From positions 113,325 through 177,324 of the forward strand of contig NZ_RJJQ01000005.1 of NCBI RefSeq assembly GCF_003724155.1: a stretch of 64,000 bases of DNA, read 5' to 3'. Positions within the stretch are counted from its first letter, which is position 1; each line of letters begins with the position of its first letter. Below, piece after piece: positions 28,188 to 37,482 of the stretch. The notes under the pieces are model-generated. The model was not told where the DNA came from, ran no database searches, and was given only the letters and a program-made list of their open reading frames with translations. Both the position numbers and the translations under genes were made by a program. The DNA comes from Flexivirga caeni (GTDB lineage Bacteria > Actinomycetota > Actinomycetes > Actinomycetales > Dermatophilaceae).

Positions 28188-28382
28188 GTGGCCGTCCCGA
28201 AGCGGAAGATGTCGCGCGCCAACACCCGGTCCCGCCGTGCGCAGTGGAAGGCGACGCCGGTGGCGCTGTCGACCTGCCCGCAGTGCGGTGCCGCCAAGCA
28301 GTCGCACGCCGCGTGCCCGTCCTGTGGCGTCTACAAGGACCGCCACTACAGCGCCGCGGAGCGCACCGAGCACCAGGCCTGA
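28188..28382 (+). CDS. rpmF: 50S ribosomal protein L32 (zinc form)
   Basis: The 64-residue large-subunit protein begins [20 protein letters not shown], the family signature. CPQCG and CPSCG form a zinc-binding four-cysteine site. The gene is cotranscribed with the DUF177 gene and followed by rnc after 17 bases, the standard yceD-rpmF-rnc order. Confidence 0.97.
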   Translation: MAVPKRKMSRANTRSRRAQWKATPVALSTCPQCGAAKQSHAACPSCGVYKDRHYSAAERTEHQA

Positions 28383-28399
28383 CGGCAGGTTCGACCGGC

Positions 28400-29206
28400 G
28401 TGGCCCAGAGCAAGCGGCAGCGTCACGAACAGGCGCAGCGGCCCGTCGGCGACCTCGCACGGATCCTCCAGGAGCGATCCGGCGCGGCCGTCGACGAGTC
28501 GCTGCTTTCGCGCGCCCTGACCCATCGGTCCTACGCCTACGAACACGGCGGCATACCGCACAACGAACGCCAGGAGTTCCTGGGCGATGCGGTGCTCGGT
28601 GTCGTCGTGACCGATCACCTCTACCACGAGCATCCCGACCTGCCGGAAGGCCAGCTGGCCAAATTCCGTGCCGCCGTGGTCAATTCGCGCGCGCTTGCCA
28701 AGGTCGCCCGTGAGCTGGAGCTCGGGTCCTACCTCATGCTCGGTCGTGGCGAGGCCACGACCGGCGGACGGGACAAGGACTCGATCCTGGCCGACACCAT
28801 GGAGGCCGTCATCGGAACGGTCTACCTGTCCAGCGGGATCCCCGGCGCGACCGCGCTGATCCACAGCCTGATGGATTCGCTCATCGAGCAGTCCGCGACG
28901 CTCGGAGCGGGGCTCGACTGGAAGACCTCACTGCAGGAGATCTGCTCCAGGCTCGGCCTCAGCGTGCCCGGCTACCAGGTCGATGAGGACGGTCCCGACC
29001 ACGACAAGACCTTCACCGCGACGGTCCTGGTGTCCGGGGAGCCGCTCGGCCAGGGTGTCGGCCGCAACAAGAAGGCCGCAGAGCAGCAGGCTGCGGAGAT
29101 CGCCTGGAAGGCGCTCAAAGAGCGGGCCGACGCGGCGTCGGCGGCAGCGGTTTCCGTCCCGGACTCGGGTTCGACAGCGGCTGCGGTCGCTGCTGGCAGT
29201 GCCTGA
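28400..29206 (+). CDS. rnc: Ribonuclease III
   Basis: The 268-residue double-strand RNA endonuclease processes rRNA and m[16 protein letters not shown] is the RNase III signature with the metal-binding acidic residues; the second acidic set is in [12 protein letters not shown] dsRNA-binding domain (about residues 160-235) ends with [16 protein letters not shown], and an Ala/Ser-rich tail follows. The start is GTG at 28400. The last eight bases overlap mutM. Confidence 0.95.
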   Translation: MAQSKRQRHEQAQRPVGDLARILQERSGAAVDESLLSRALTHRSYAYEHGGIPHNERQEFLGDAVLGVVVTDHLYHEHPDLPEGQLAKFRAAVVNSRALAKVARELELGSYLMLGRGEATTGGRDKDSILADTMEAVIGTVYLSSGIPGATALIHSLMDSLIEQSATLGAGLDWKTSLQEICSRLGLSVPGYQVDEDGPDHDKTFTATVLVSGEPLGQGVGRNKKAAEQQAAEIAWKALKERADAASAAAVSVPDSGSTAAAVAAGSA

Positions 29207-30110
29207 GCTGCCGGAAGTCGAGGTCGTCCGGCGCGGCGTCGCCACTCACGTGGTCGGCCGCGCGTTCACCGAGGTTCACCTTTCCGGGCATCGCGTTGCC
29301 CGGCGACATGTTGCGGGTCCGCTCGATCTGGCCGATCGGTTGCGCGGACAGTCGGTTTCGGCGGCTCGGCGGCGCGGGAAGTATCTCTGGCTCGAGCTGT
29401 CCGGCGCGCATGACGGTGCGGCCGCTGCGGACGGTGTGGCCGGCTCGGGGGAGGCCCTCGTCATACATCTCGGGATGAGTGGTCAGCTGCTCGTCGAGGC
29501 ACCGGACGCGCCGCGGGAGAAGCACGCGCACGCGGTGTTCGACCTGTCCGACGGGCGGCAGTTGCGCTTCGTCGACCAGCGCACCTTCGGCGGTCTGCAG
29601 CTCGTGCCGCTCACCGACGATCCGTTCGGGCCGGGCACGGTGCCGGCTATCATCACCCACATCGCGCCCGATCCCCTCGAAGCGGCGTTCGACCAGCACT
29701 CAGTGTCCCGCGCGCTGCGCCGCCGGCATACCCAGCTCAAGCGGGCCTTGCTGGACCAGTCACTGGTTTCGGGCATCGGCAACATCTACGCCGACGAGGC
29801 CCTCTGGCGCGCACGCCTGCATGGCGAGCGCGCCACCGAGAAGCTCAGCTCGGCGGCGGTGCGCGACGTTCTCGGGCACGCGACCGAGGTGATGACCGAG
29901 GCGCTCGGGCGCGGCGGCACCAGCTTCGACAGCCTGTATGTCGACGTCAACGGCGCCAGCGGATACTTCGAACGATCGCTGAATGCCTATGGCAGACAAG
30001 GAAAACCGTGCCGTCGCTGCGGCACGCTGATGGTGCGCGAGTCGTTCATGAACCGCTCGTCGTTCAGTTGCCCACGCTGCCAGCGGAGGCCTTTCGTCCG
30101 GGTGCGCTGA
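29199..30110 (+). CDS. mutM: Formamidopyrimidine-DNA glycosylase
   Basis: The 303-residue bifunctional glycosylase/AP lyase removes 8-oxoguanine. After Met removal the catalytic Pro is N-terminal ([12 protein letters not shown]). IHLGMSGQL and the catalytic Lys in [10 protein letters not shown] follow, with [12 protein letters not shown] (helix-two-turn-helix) and a C-terminal zinc finger CRRCG...CPRC. GTG at 29199 overlaps the end of rnc. Synteny with the housekeeping cluster ends here; accessory DNA follows. Confidence 0.95.
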   Translation: MPELPEVEVVRRGVATHVVGRAFTEVHLSGHRVARRHVAGPLDLADRLRGQSVSAARRRGKYLWLELSGAHDGAAAADGVAGSGEALVIHLGMSGQLLVEAPDAPREKHAHAVFDLSDGRQLRFVDQRTFGGLQLVPLTDDPFGPGTVPAIITHIAPDPLEAAFDQHSVSRALRRRHTQLKRALLDQSLVSGIGNIYADEALWRARLHGERATEKLSSAAVRDVLGHATEVMTEALGRGGTSFDSLYVDVNGASGYFERSLNAYGRQGKPCRRCGTLMVRESFMNRSSFSCPRCQRRPFVRVR

Positions 30111-30173
30111 CGTGCGGTGGTGCGTGCGCGGCGGTGGCACGTGCGTGCGCAAGTGGCAACGGTCGCCGGTTGG

Positions 30174-30206
30174 GTCCCGTGGTCGCGACCGTCGCGCCTT
30201 CGGGAC
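30174..30206. repeat. 33-base intergenic palindrome, copy a
   Basis: The repeat reads GTCCCG, four bases, CGCGAC, one base, GTCGCG, four bases, CGGGAC, giving two nested stems. It lies between mutM and the higB-type gene. It is a single unit, although its right flank resembles the spacer of the paired copies elsewhere. Confidence 0.85.
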
Positions 30207-30249
30207 CGGTTTCCCGCAGACCTTGGTCGGTGTCAGTTATAATCGACAC

Positions 30250-30568
30250 ATGGTCGCGGTTCGGCGTACTCGAGCTTTCGATCGCTGGATCGATGACTTG
30301 AAGGATCGGAGTGGGCGTGCACGTATCCTGCTCCGAATTGACCGGCTTGGCGAAGGCAATCCGGGTCAGGTGGCACCTGTTGGAAACGGGCTGTCGGAGT
30401 TGAAGATCAAGCGGGCCTGGCTACCGGGTCTACTACGTTCAGCATGGTGACGAGGTGATCCTCCTGCTGTGCGGCGGGGACAAGTCGAGCCGGGCCAAGG
30501 ACGTCGAAGCGGCACGGCAACCCGCGCAGGAGTGGCGAGCGGACCAGCAGAAGGGAAAGCAGGCATGA
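30250..30568 (+). pseudogene. RelE/HigB-type toxin gene, frameshifted
   Basis: It starts MVAVRRTRAFDRWIDDLKDR and reads RIDRLGEGNPGQVAPVGNG, typical of phage-derived HigB/RelE mRNA interferases. After ELKIKR the frame breaks near 30418, and continuing frame zero ends at 30450. Shifting by one recovers the expected YRVYYVQHGDEVILLLCGGD and the charged tail to a TGA at 30566-30568. A net loss of two bases (or gain of one) explains it. TATAAT (30238-30243) lies six bases before the ATG. The toxin is probably inactive unless this is a sequencing error or programmed shift. Confidence 0.75.
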
Positions 30569-30864
30569 CCATTGATGCGAAGTACCAGCCGTTCGATGCA
30601 GCCGACTACATCCGTGACATCGATGACGTGGCGGCGCTGCTGGAGGCCGCGCTGGAGGACTCAGCAGATGATCCCAGTGCACTCCCCGCGGCGTTGGGGA
30701 TTCTCGCCCGATCGGGCAACATGAGTGAACTGGCCAGGCGGGTGGGGATGAGCAGGGATGGTCTCTATCGCGCGCTGTCCGAAGAGGGCAACCCGACATG
30801 GGCGACAATCCTCAAGGTCACCCAGGCACTGAACCTCCGACTTGAGGTGCACCCGGTCGCGTGA
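30565..30864 (+). CDS. HigA-like antitoxin (addiction-module HTH protein)
   Basis: The 99-residue protein has an acidic N-terminal half (YQPFDAADYIRDIDDVAALL) that would wrap the toxin, and a C-terminal HTH (NMSELARRVGMSRDGLYRAL) followed by NPTWATILKVTQAL. This is the second-gene, HTH-type antitoxin of HigBA-like modules, where it also represses its own promoter. Its ATG overlaps the toxin stop by four bases. It is intact although the toxin is broken. Confidence 0.82.
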   Translation: MTIDAKYQPFDAADYIRDIDDVAALLEAALEDSADDPSALPAALGILARSGNMSELARRVGMSRDGLYRALSEEGNPTWATILKVTQALNLRLEVHPVA

Positions 30865-30931
30865 GCAGGGTCACGCGTTCATCCGACGCTCCGAGGCGAT
30901 CGCTTCGGCAGGGTTAGTAGCGCCGGACCCC

Positions 30932-31016
30932 GTCCCGTTGTCGCGACCGTCGCGCCTTCGGGACAGGAATCCCGCAATTCTCCGTCCCGTTCTCGCGACC
31001 GTCGCGCCTTCGGGAC
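30932..31016. repeat. Paired 33-base palindromes, copies b and c
   Basis: Copy b is 30932-30964 and copy c is 30984-31016, in the same orientation with a 19-base spacer. Both keep both stems perfectly: outer GTCCCG/CGGGAC, inner CGCGAC/GTCGCG. They lie between the antitoxin gene and the M3 peptidase, so the toxin-antitoxin pair is flanked by repeats on both sides. Confidence 0.88.
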
Positions 31017-31094
31017 GCGGGGAGGCCGCAACTGCGGACGCCACCGCCCACCCGCGCCCAGCCGGCTGACGGTGGCTGCGACTAGGTTGCTGCC

Positions 31095-33008
31095 ATGAGT
31101 GAGTTGCACCCGCAGACCCTGCCGCCCGCCGACACCGCGCTCGACTGGGTGACCAGCACCTGCGACGGCGGGCTGACGCGGGCGCAGGGGCTCGTCGAGG
31201 CGTTCAAGGCCAGCCCGTCCGGGAGCGCGCTGGAGACGCTGCAGGCGTGGAACGACATACATATCGCACTGGCCGACGCGGCAGGGATCGCCGGGGTCTA
31301 CTCCGAGGCCGACCCGTCCAGCGCGGTCCGCGACGCAGCGGAGGCGGCCATGCAGCGTCTCGATGCGTTCTCCACCGCGCTCGGCATGGACCGCGAGGTC
31401 TTCGCCATCCTCGACGCAGTCGACCCCTCCGGTCTGGACGATGCGGCACGCCGCTTCCTGGATCGCGCGCTGCGCGACTTCCGGCGCAGTGGCGTCGACC
31501 GCGACGACGCGACCCGAGCGCGGCTCACCGAGCTCGCCGAGCTCGAACTGAAGGCCAGCCAGGAGCACAGCAAGAACATTCGTGAGGGCGTCCGCTCGAT
31601 CACCGTGCCGCCCGAGGCGCTGGCCGGTATGCCGCAGGACTGGCTCGACGCACACCCAGCCGGTGCGGACGGGCTGGTCACCGTCACCACGGACTACCCC
31701 GACGCGATCCCGCTGGTCACCTTCTGCAGCGACGCCTCGACCCGTATGGCGATGACCCTGGAACGTCTCAACGTCGCCTGGCCCGACAACGACGCGGTGC
31801 TGCAGCGGCTGCTCGAGCTGCGCGCCGAGCATGCGAAACTGCTCGGCTACGCCACCTGGGCGGACTACGACGCCGAGGTCAAGATGATCGGAAATGCTTC
31901 TTCCATCGGCGAATTCATCGACAAGATCACCGTGGCAGCGGCCGACAGCGCCGAGCGGCACAAGGCGGTGCTGCTGGCCCGCTTCCGGCAGGACGTCCCC
32001 GACGCGACCGACATCACCTCGGCCGACCTGACCTACTACTCCGAGCTGGTGCGCAAGGAGCAGTACGCCGTCGACGCCCAGCTGGTGCGCACCTACTTCT
32101 CCTTCGAGAAGGTGCGGCAAGGCTTGCTGGAGGTGACCGGCCGGCTCTTCGGCATCGACTTCGCGCCCGCCGATGCGGTCACCTGGCATGCGGATGTGGC
32201 GGCATACGACGTGCTGCGCGACGGCACCCGGGTCGGCCGCATCTACCTCGACCTGCACCCGCGGGACGGCAAGTTCAAGCACGCCGCACAGTTCGACCTG
32301 CGTGGCGGCCTGCGCGGGCGGCAGCTGCCCGAGGGTGTGCTGCTGTGCAATTTCGGACGGGGTCTGATGGAGCATGACGAGGTGGTGACCCTCTTCCACG
32401 AGTTCGGCCACCTGATTCACCACGTGCTCGGCGGCGACCAGGAGTGGATCACCTTCTCCGGGGTCGCGACCGAGTGGGACTTCGTCGAGGCGCCCAGCCA
32501 GATGCTGGAGGAGTGGGCGTGGGACGCCGACGTGCTCGCGACCTTCGCGACGACCGAGCAGGGCGAGACGATCCCAGCCGAACTCGTCGCCAAGATGCGC
32601 CGCGCCGACGACTTCGGCAAGGGGTTCCAGGCACGCACGCAGATGTTCTACGCGGCGCTGTCGCTCAACCTGCATCTGCGCCGGTATGACGACCTGACCG
32701 CCGTCGTGCGCGAACTGCAGGGGCGCTATTCGGTCTTCCCCTACGTGCCGGACACCCATTTCCACTGCTCGTTCGGGCACCTCGACGGTTACAGCTCCGG
32801 CTACTACACCTACATGTGGTCGCTGGTCATCGCGAAGGACATGTTCAGCGCTTTCGACTCCGCCGACCTGTTCGACCCGCAGGTCGCGGGCCGCTACCGC
32901 GACCTGGTGCTGGTGCCCGGCGGTCGCAAGGACGCGGCAGACCTGGTGGCGGATTTCTTGGGTCGCCCCTACACGTTCGACGCCTACGCGGCCTGGCTGG
33001 CCGAGTGA
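31095..33008 (+). CDS. M3 family zinc metallopeptidase
   Basis: The 637-residue thimet/Dcp-type oligopeptidase has the zinc site LFHEFGHLIHHVLGG (HEXXH), with the third ligand expected in the Glu-rich helix EAPSQMLEEWAWD downstream. The fold is mostly helical and no signal peptide is seen, so it should degrade peptides in the cytoplasm. TAGGTT (31083-31088) is six bases before the ATG; a leaderless message is likely. The length is near that of bacterial M3 enzymes. Confidence 0.9.
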   Translation: MSELHPQTLPPADTALDWVTSTCDGGLTRAQGLVEAFKASPSGSALETLQAWNDIHIALADAAGIAGVYSEADPSSAVRDAAEAAMQRLDAFSTALGMDREVFAILDAVDPSGLDDAARRFLDRALRDFRRSGVDRDDATRARLTELAELELKASQEHSKNIREGVRSITVPPEALAGMPQDWLDAHPAGADGLVTVTTDYPDAIPLVTFCSDASTRMAMTLERLNVAWPDNDAVLQRLLELRAEHAKLLGYATWADYDAEVKMIGNASSIGEFIDKITVAAADSAERHKAVLLARFRQDVPDATDITSADLTYYSELVRKEQYAVDAQLVRTYFSFEKVRQGLLEVTGRLFGIDFAPADAVTWHADVAAYDVLRDGTRVGRIYLDLHPRDGKFKHAAQFDLRGGLRGRQLPEGVLLCNFGRGLMEHDEVVTLFHEFGHLIHHVLGGDQEWITFSGVATEWDFVEAPSQMLEEWAWDADVLATFATTEQGETIPAELVAKMRRADDFGKGFQARTQMFYAALSLNLHLRRYDDLTAVVRELQGRYSVFPYVPDTHFHCSFGHLDGYSSGYYTYMWSLVIAKDMFSAFDSADLFDPQVAGRYRDLVLVPGGRKDAADLVADFLGRPYTFDAYAAWLAE

Positions 33009-33058
33009 CGGGTGCGGCCCGCGTCGCGCGATCGGCCCGGCAGTGAGAGTCTTTGCAC

Positions 33059-34516
33059 ATGGCGCAGAACTCTTCGGTCGTGGACCAGGTCAACAAGCAG
33101 CTCTTCATCGGCGGTGAGTGGCGGGACGCCACCGGCGGCCGGACGTTGGGAGTCGACAATCCGGCGACCGGCAGTGAACTGACCCGGGTCGCCGACGGCT
33201 CGGTCGAGGACGGAGCCGCAGCGCTGACCGCCGCCGCCGAGGCCCAGGCCGAGTGGGCGCGGACGGCGCCGCGAGACCGCAGCGAAATCCTGCGCACGGC
33301 ATACGAATTCATCGTCCGGGACACCGACATCTTCGCCGAGCTGATGACGCTGGAGATGGGCAAGCCGCTCGCGGAGGCGCGCGGGGAGGTCACCTACGGT
33401 TCGGAGTTCTTCCGCTGGTTCGCGGAGGAGGCCGTGCGGATTTCGGGTCGCTACTCGGTCGCGCCCAACGGCGCGACGCGGTTGATGACCATGAAGCAGC
33501 CGGTCGGCCCGACGCTGATGATCACCCCGTGGAACTTCCCGCTGGCGATGGGCACCCGCAAGATCGGCCCGGCGATCGCGGCCGGCTGCACGATGGTCGT
33601 CAAGCCCGCGGCCGAGACGCCGCTGACGATGCTCTACCTCGCGCAGGTGCTGACGGAGGCCGGCCTGCCGGGCGGCGTGCTGAACGTGATCACCACCTCC
33701 ACCAGCGGCGAGGTGATGGAGCCGCTCATCCGCGATCCGCGGTCGCGCAAGCTGACCTTCACCGGCTCGACCCCGATCGGCCGCAAGCTCATCGAGCAGT
33801 CGGCGCAGCAGGTGCTGCGGGTGTCCATGGAGCTCGGCGGCAACGCGCCGTTCATCGTTTTCGCGGACGCCGACATCGACGCAGCGGTCGAGGGCGCCAT
33901 GCTGGCCAAGATGCGCAACATCGGCGAGGCGTGCACCGCCGCCAACCGATTCTTCGTGCACGCCGACGTGGCGGCCGAGTTCAGCGAGAAGTTCGCCGCG
34001 CGGATGGCCGCGCTCACAGTCGGCGACGGTATGGCGGACGGCGTCGACGTCGGACCGCTGATCAACGCCAAGGCGGTAGACAAGGTCACCTCACTGGTTG
34101 CTGACGCGACCGGCCGGGGCGCCCGCGTCGTCACCGGCGGGGAAAAGGGCGACGGTCCCGGCTTCTTCTTCCCGCCGACCGTGATCACTGACCTGCCCGG
34201 TGACGCCGGGATGGCGCGTGAGGAGATCTTCGGCCCGGTCGCCGCCATCCAGACGTTCACCGATGAGGAGGACGTCATCCGCCGGGCCAACGACACCGAA
34301 TACGGCCTGGTCGGCTACTTCTTCACCAAGGACTACGCCCGCGTCATCCGGGTGAGCGAGGCCCTCGAATACGGCATGGTCGGCGTCAACCAGGGCGTGG
34401 TGTCCAACCCGGCGGCTCCGTTCGGCGGTGTGAAGGCGAGCGGGTACGGCCGCGAAGGCGGGTTCGAGGGCATCGACGAATACCTGGAGACCAAGTACGT
34501 CGGTCTCGCGCTCTGA
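33059..34516 (+). CDS. NAD(P)-dependent succinate-semialdehyde dehydrogenase-like protein
   Basis: The 485-residue aldehyde dehydrogenase has NFPLAMGTRKIGPAIAAG (cofactor), MELGGNAPFIVF with the catalytic Glu, and the nucleophile Cys in NIGEACTAANRF. The end VNQGVVSNPAAPFGGVKASG matches the GabD group, which oxidises succinate semialdehyde in GABA or related catabolism. No other GABA gene is nearby, so the substrate is inferred. ATG 33059 chosen; an in-frame TTG lies six bases earlier. Confidence 0.85.
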   Translation: MAQNSSVVDQVNKQLFIGGEWRDATGGRTLGVDNPATGSELTRVADGSVEDGAAALTAAAEAQAEWARTAPRDRSEILRTAYEFIVRDTDIFAELMTLEMGKPLAEARGEVTYGSEFFRWFAEEAVRISGRYSVAPNGATRLMTMKQPVGPTLMITPWNFPLAMGTRKIGPAIAAGCTMVVKPAAETPLTMLYLAQVLTEAGLPGGVLNVITTSTSGEVMEPLIRDPRSRKLTFTGSTPIGRKLIEQSAQQVLRVSMELGGNAPFIVFADADIDAAVEGAMLAKMRNIGEACTAANRFFVHADVAAEFSEKFAARMAALTVGDGMADGVDVGPLINAKAVDKVTSLVADATGRGARVVTGGEKGDGPGFFFPPTVITDLPGDAGMAREEIFGPVAAIQTFTDEEDVIRRANDTEYGLVGYFFTKDYARVIRVSEALEYGMVGVNQGVVSNPAAPFGGVKASGYGREGGFEGIDEYLETKYVGLAL

Positions 34517-34621
34517 GCGGAAGACTCGTTCCTCATCTTCCGCTCGATCATCGCTGTGGATAACTTCTGCGCGACCTGACCATCGGGTCCTAACCTCGTC
34601 GGACGAGGGAAGGAGCGTCCG

Positions 34622-34903
34622 ATGCAGAAACTCGTGGTTGGTCCCGGGTCGCTCGAGTCGGCTGCGGGGCTGTTGCGCAGCGCCCAGGCCGACAGCGACA
34701 CGCTCCTGGCGCGCGCGATCGTGGCGGACCTCGCCGACGGTCTCGCGGCGACCGGGAGCGGAGCGGCCGTCGACCTGCTGCCGCACGTGGTGGCGTTGCT
34801 CGGCGAGCACACGACGGTCCTGTGCGACGGACTGCAGGCCGCCGCAGGCGCCTATCGGCGCGCCGAGTGGCTTGCCCAGGTCGCGGTCGGCGGTGCGCGA
34901 TGA
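34622..34903 (+). CDS. Small helical protein, EspC/WXG100-like (putative type VII substrate)
   Basis: The 93-residue protein (MQKLVVGPGSLESAAGLLRS) looks like the EspC/DUF2580 pattern: a beta-like start with a GPGSL turn, two long helices, and YRRAEW near the end, the position of the secretion-signal Tyr. It has no signal peptide. TAACCT about 20 bases upstream and AAGGAG six bases before the ATG suggest this is the promoter-proximal gene. It overlaps the next gene by ATGA. The assignment is by pattern, not close similarity. Confidence 0.5.
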   Translation: MQKLVVGPGSLESAAGLLRSAQADSDTLLARAIVADLADGLAATGSGAAVDLLPHVVALLGEHTTVLCDGLQAAAGAYRRAEWLAQVAVGGAR

Positions 34904-35463
34904 CCGCGACCGCCGAAGACCCGGACCTGTTGCTGCGCGCCGCGCGGCGCTGTCGTGCATTGGCTGCCGTGCTGGCCGCTGTCGAGTCGGCACTGCTGCG
35001 TTGCGAGACCGCGTCGTGGTCCGGCGCCGCTGCGGTCGCGTTCGTCCACCGCGCGGCCGCACACCGCCGGTCGGTCTCCGACGCATTGTGCGCCGTCGAG
35101 CGGCTGGGCGCACTGGTGGCGGCATACGCCCGCACCGTGCAGGACGAGCAGGTGCGCCAGCGCCAGGCGGACCTGCCGGACGCGGCGCGCGCGGCAATCG
35201 ATCACCGAATCACCCTGCAGCGCAGCCAGTTTCGCCGCGATCTGGCCGTCGTCGAGTCGGCGCTGGCCGACCTACGGCTGCGGTTGACCACACCCGGTGA
35301 CGGTCACCGACACCCGCCGCCCGGCCGCACGAACCCGCCGCCGAGGCGGTTGCCTCCCGAACGGTGGAAAGGCCCGATCATCCCGCCGCAGCTGCCGCGG
35401 CCACGGCGCGCGCACATCGCACCCGTTGTCTGCGCGCGCTCGGTCCGCGGCGGTCCGGCGTGA
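34900..35463 (+). CDS. WXG-like helical protein with proline-rich tail
   Basis: The 187-residue protein has two or three helices (residues 1-135) with a WSG turn (ETASWSGAAAVAF), as in WXG100 proteins. A Pro/Arg-rich tail follows from about residue 140 (PPPGRTNPPPRRLPPERW). There is no signal peptide. WXG100 proteins are small dimers exported by ESX systems; this one is longer, so it could be a substrate or an accessory protein. Four-base overlaps on both sides show tight coupling. Unknown function. Confidence 0.5.
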   Translation: MTATAEDPDLLLRAARRCRALAAVLAAVESALLRCETASWSGAAAVAFVHRAAAHRRSVSDALCAVERLGALVAAYARTVQDEQVRQRQADLPDAARAAIDHRITLQRSQFRRDLAVVESALADLRLRLTTPGDGHRHPPPGRTNPPPRRLPPERWKGPIIPPQLPRPRRAHIAPVVCARSVRGGPA

Positions 35464-36242
35464 GGAACCAGCGAGCGACCGAGGTGACGCCGCTGGTGCA
35501 GTTCACCGACGAAGAGTTGCTACTGCTCGGCGCGGAACACCCGGTGGTGGATGCGCCATACCTGAACACTCTGCAGCCAGCCGAGCGCGCCCTCGCAGCT
35601 CGCGTCGCCTACCGGTCGTTGTGCTCGCACGGCGCGATCGCGGTCGACGACGGCAGCGGCCTGGAACTGCCGGAGTCACACGTCACCATGCTGCAACTGC
35701 GGGCGGCTGCGACCACGGTGCTGGTCGTCAGCCGGGCGACGATGTGCGATGGGGTGATGCGCTATCACCATCTCGGCGCCGATCGGATGGTCGTCGAGGA
35801 TGTCAGCGACGCCGGAGCGCACGAATTCCGGCTGGTGCCACAGCACGCACTGGCCGCCACACTGCGACAGTTCTGCGCGGTTGACGGCGCAGCGGATGGG
35901 CACGGGCCGCCGGTCACCGTGACCGAGGCCGGGTTCGCGACCGGTGATGCAGCGGCCGAACTCTGGGGCGAGGGCCTGGCGCAGTTCGACGCGACCGTAT
36001 GGCGCGCCGACCCATCCCACACTGCGCCCGCTCCGGTGCTGGGATACCTGCTCGGCACCGGCGGCAGCTGGCGGGTCGACCGGGACGGCCTCGCCGGTGG
36101 CGCAGCTGCGACCGTGCGGCTGACCGCCGTCGGTGCCGCGGAGGTAGCCGATTCGATCCTGCACACGTTGCTGACCGACCCCGCCGGCGCCTCCACCGTC
36201 GGGGAGGGTGCCGAGGCGCAGCCGGACGCGAATGGCATTTAA
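35460..36242 (+). CDS. EspG-like putative ESX chaperone
   Basis: The 260-residue protein starts at GTG 35460, overlapping the previous stop. It has alternating strands and helices: LLLLGAEHPVVDAPYLNTLQ, AATTVLVVSRATMCDGVMRY, FRLVPQHALAATLRQFCAV and a C-terminal sheet with GSWRVDRDGLAG. The order of strands and the late LVP..LA helix resemble EspG chaperones, which hold ESX substrates in the cytosol. Similarity is weak and the call is an inference supported by its two neighbours. dxr starts eight bases downstream. Confidence 0.4.
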   Translation: MRNQRATEVTPLVQFTDEELLLLGAEHPVVDAPYLNTLQPAERALAARVAYRSLCSHGAIAVDDGSGLELPESHVTMLQLRAAATTVLVVSRATMCDGVMRYHHLGADRMVVEDVSDAGAHEFRLVPQHALAATLRQFCAVDGAADGHGPPVTVTEAGFATGDAAAELWGEGLAQFDATVWRADPSHTAPAPVLGYLLGTGGSWRVDRDGLAGGAAATVRLTAVGAAEVADSILHTLLTDPAGASTVGEGAEAQPDANGI

Positions 36243-36249
36243 TGACTGG

Positions 36250-37458
36250 GTGATCGAGTCCGCACCACCCCCAGTCCCCGCCCGCCGGTCGGTTGCGATC
36301 CTCGGTTCGACCGGGTCCATCGGCACCCAGGCAATCGACCTCATCACCCGCAACCCCGACCGGTTCGCCATCGCCGCGCTCACCGCCGGTGGCGGGCAGC
36401 CGCGGCTGCTCGCGCAGCAGGCGGTGCAGACCCGAGTGCCGCTGATCGGGATCGCGTCCGGCGATCCGGCCGAGTTCGCGCAGCTGATCGAGGAGGCGGC
36501 GCGCGCGGCGGGCGTGACGTCATACCGGCCGGAGGTGGTCGTCGGGGACGACGCGTCGGAGCAGGTTGCCGGCAGCGGCGCGGACGTCGTGCTGAACGGC
36601 ATCACCGGTTCCATCGGGCTGCGGCCGACACTGGTCGCGCTCGAATCCGGATCGACGCTGGCGCTCGCCAACAAGGAGTCGCTGATCGTGGGAGGGCCGG
36701 TCGTCAAGCGTGCCGCCCGGCCCGGTCAGATCGTGCCCGTCGACAGCGAGCACTCCGCGATCGCGCAATCGCTGCGCGCCGGCACCGAGCGGGAAGTGCG
36801 CCGGCTGATCGTCACGGCGAGCGGCGGTCCGTTCCGCGGCATGCCGACCGATGAGCTGAAGCAGGTCACGCCCGCGCAGGCGCTCGCGCACCCGAACTTC
36901 GCGATGGGCAAGGTGATCACCACCAACTCCGCGACGCTGGTCAACAAGGGGCTCGAGGTGATCGAGGCGCACCTGCTCTTCGACATACCGTTCGAGCGGA
37001 TCGACGTCGTGGTCCACCCGCAGCAGTTCATCCACTCGATGGTGGAGTTCGTCGACGGCGCGGTCGTGGCCCAGATCGGCCTGCCCACCATGCTGGTGCC
37101 GATCTCGCTCGGGCTCGGGTGGCCCGACCGGGTGCCCGACGCCGAGACGCCGATCGACTGGAGCAAGGCGTCGGACTGGCGGTTCGAGCCGCTGGACGAG
37201 GTCGCGTTCCCTGCCGTGCAGCTCGCCCGGCACGTGGGGACGGCCGGCTCGACATACCCCGCGGTCTACAACGCGGCCAACGAGGAAGCCGTGGCGGCGT
37301 TCCATGCCGGGGCGCTCGACTTCCCGGACATCGTCGGCACCGTGCAACGCGTCGTCGACGATCATGCGGCGAGCTCCGGGGAACTCACCGCCGGCGACGT
37401 GCTGGCCGCAGAGAGGTGGGCCCGAGCACACGCACAGGAGATCCTCGCCCGGCGTTGA
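36250..37458 (+). CDS. dxr: 1-deoxy-D-xylulose 5-phosphate reductoisomerase
   Basis: The 402-residue enzyme makes 2-C-methyl-D-erythritol 4-phosphate in the non-mevalonate isoprenoid pathway. ILGSTGSIGTQAID binds NADPH, LANKESLIVGG and VDSEHSAIAQ carry metal and substrate ligands, and TASGGPFRG and NPNFAMGK-type segments follow (here HPNFAMGKVI). GTG at 36250 was chosen from family length. It is followed by the site-2 protease gene; ispG of the same pathway is about 6.7 kb away. Confidence 0.96.
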   Translation: MIESAPPPVPARRSVAILGSTGSIGTQAIDLITRNPDRFAIAALTAGGGQPRLLAQQAVQTRVPLIGIASGDPAEFAQLIEEAARAAGVTSYRPEVVVGDDASEQVAGSGADVVLNGITGSIGLRPTLVALESGSTLALANKESLIVGGPVVKRAARPGQIVPVDSEHSAIAQSLRAGTEREVRRLIVTASGGPFRGMPTDELKQVTPAQALAHPNFAMGKVITTNSATLVNKGLEVIEAHLLFDIPFERIDVVVHPQQFIHSMVEFVDGAVVAQIGLPTMLVPISLGLGWPDRVPDAETPIDWSKASDWRFEPLDEVAFPAVQLARHVGTAGSTYPAVYNAANEEAVAAFHAGALDFPDIVGTVQRVVDDHAASSGELTAGDVLAAERWARAHAQEILARR

Positions 37459-37482
37459 GATCCGCATGAGACGCTAGGGCAC

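Noticed and set aside
34544..34575. DnaA box or origin near a TGTGGATAACTT stretch
   Set aside because: A single DnaA-box-like word without clustering, AT-rich unwinding region or dnaA/dnaN neighbours is not enough for an origin.
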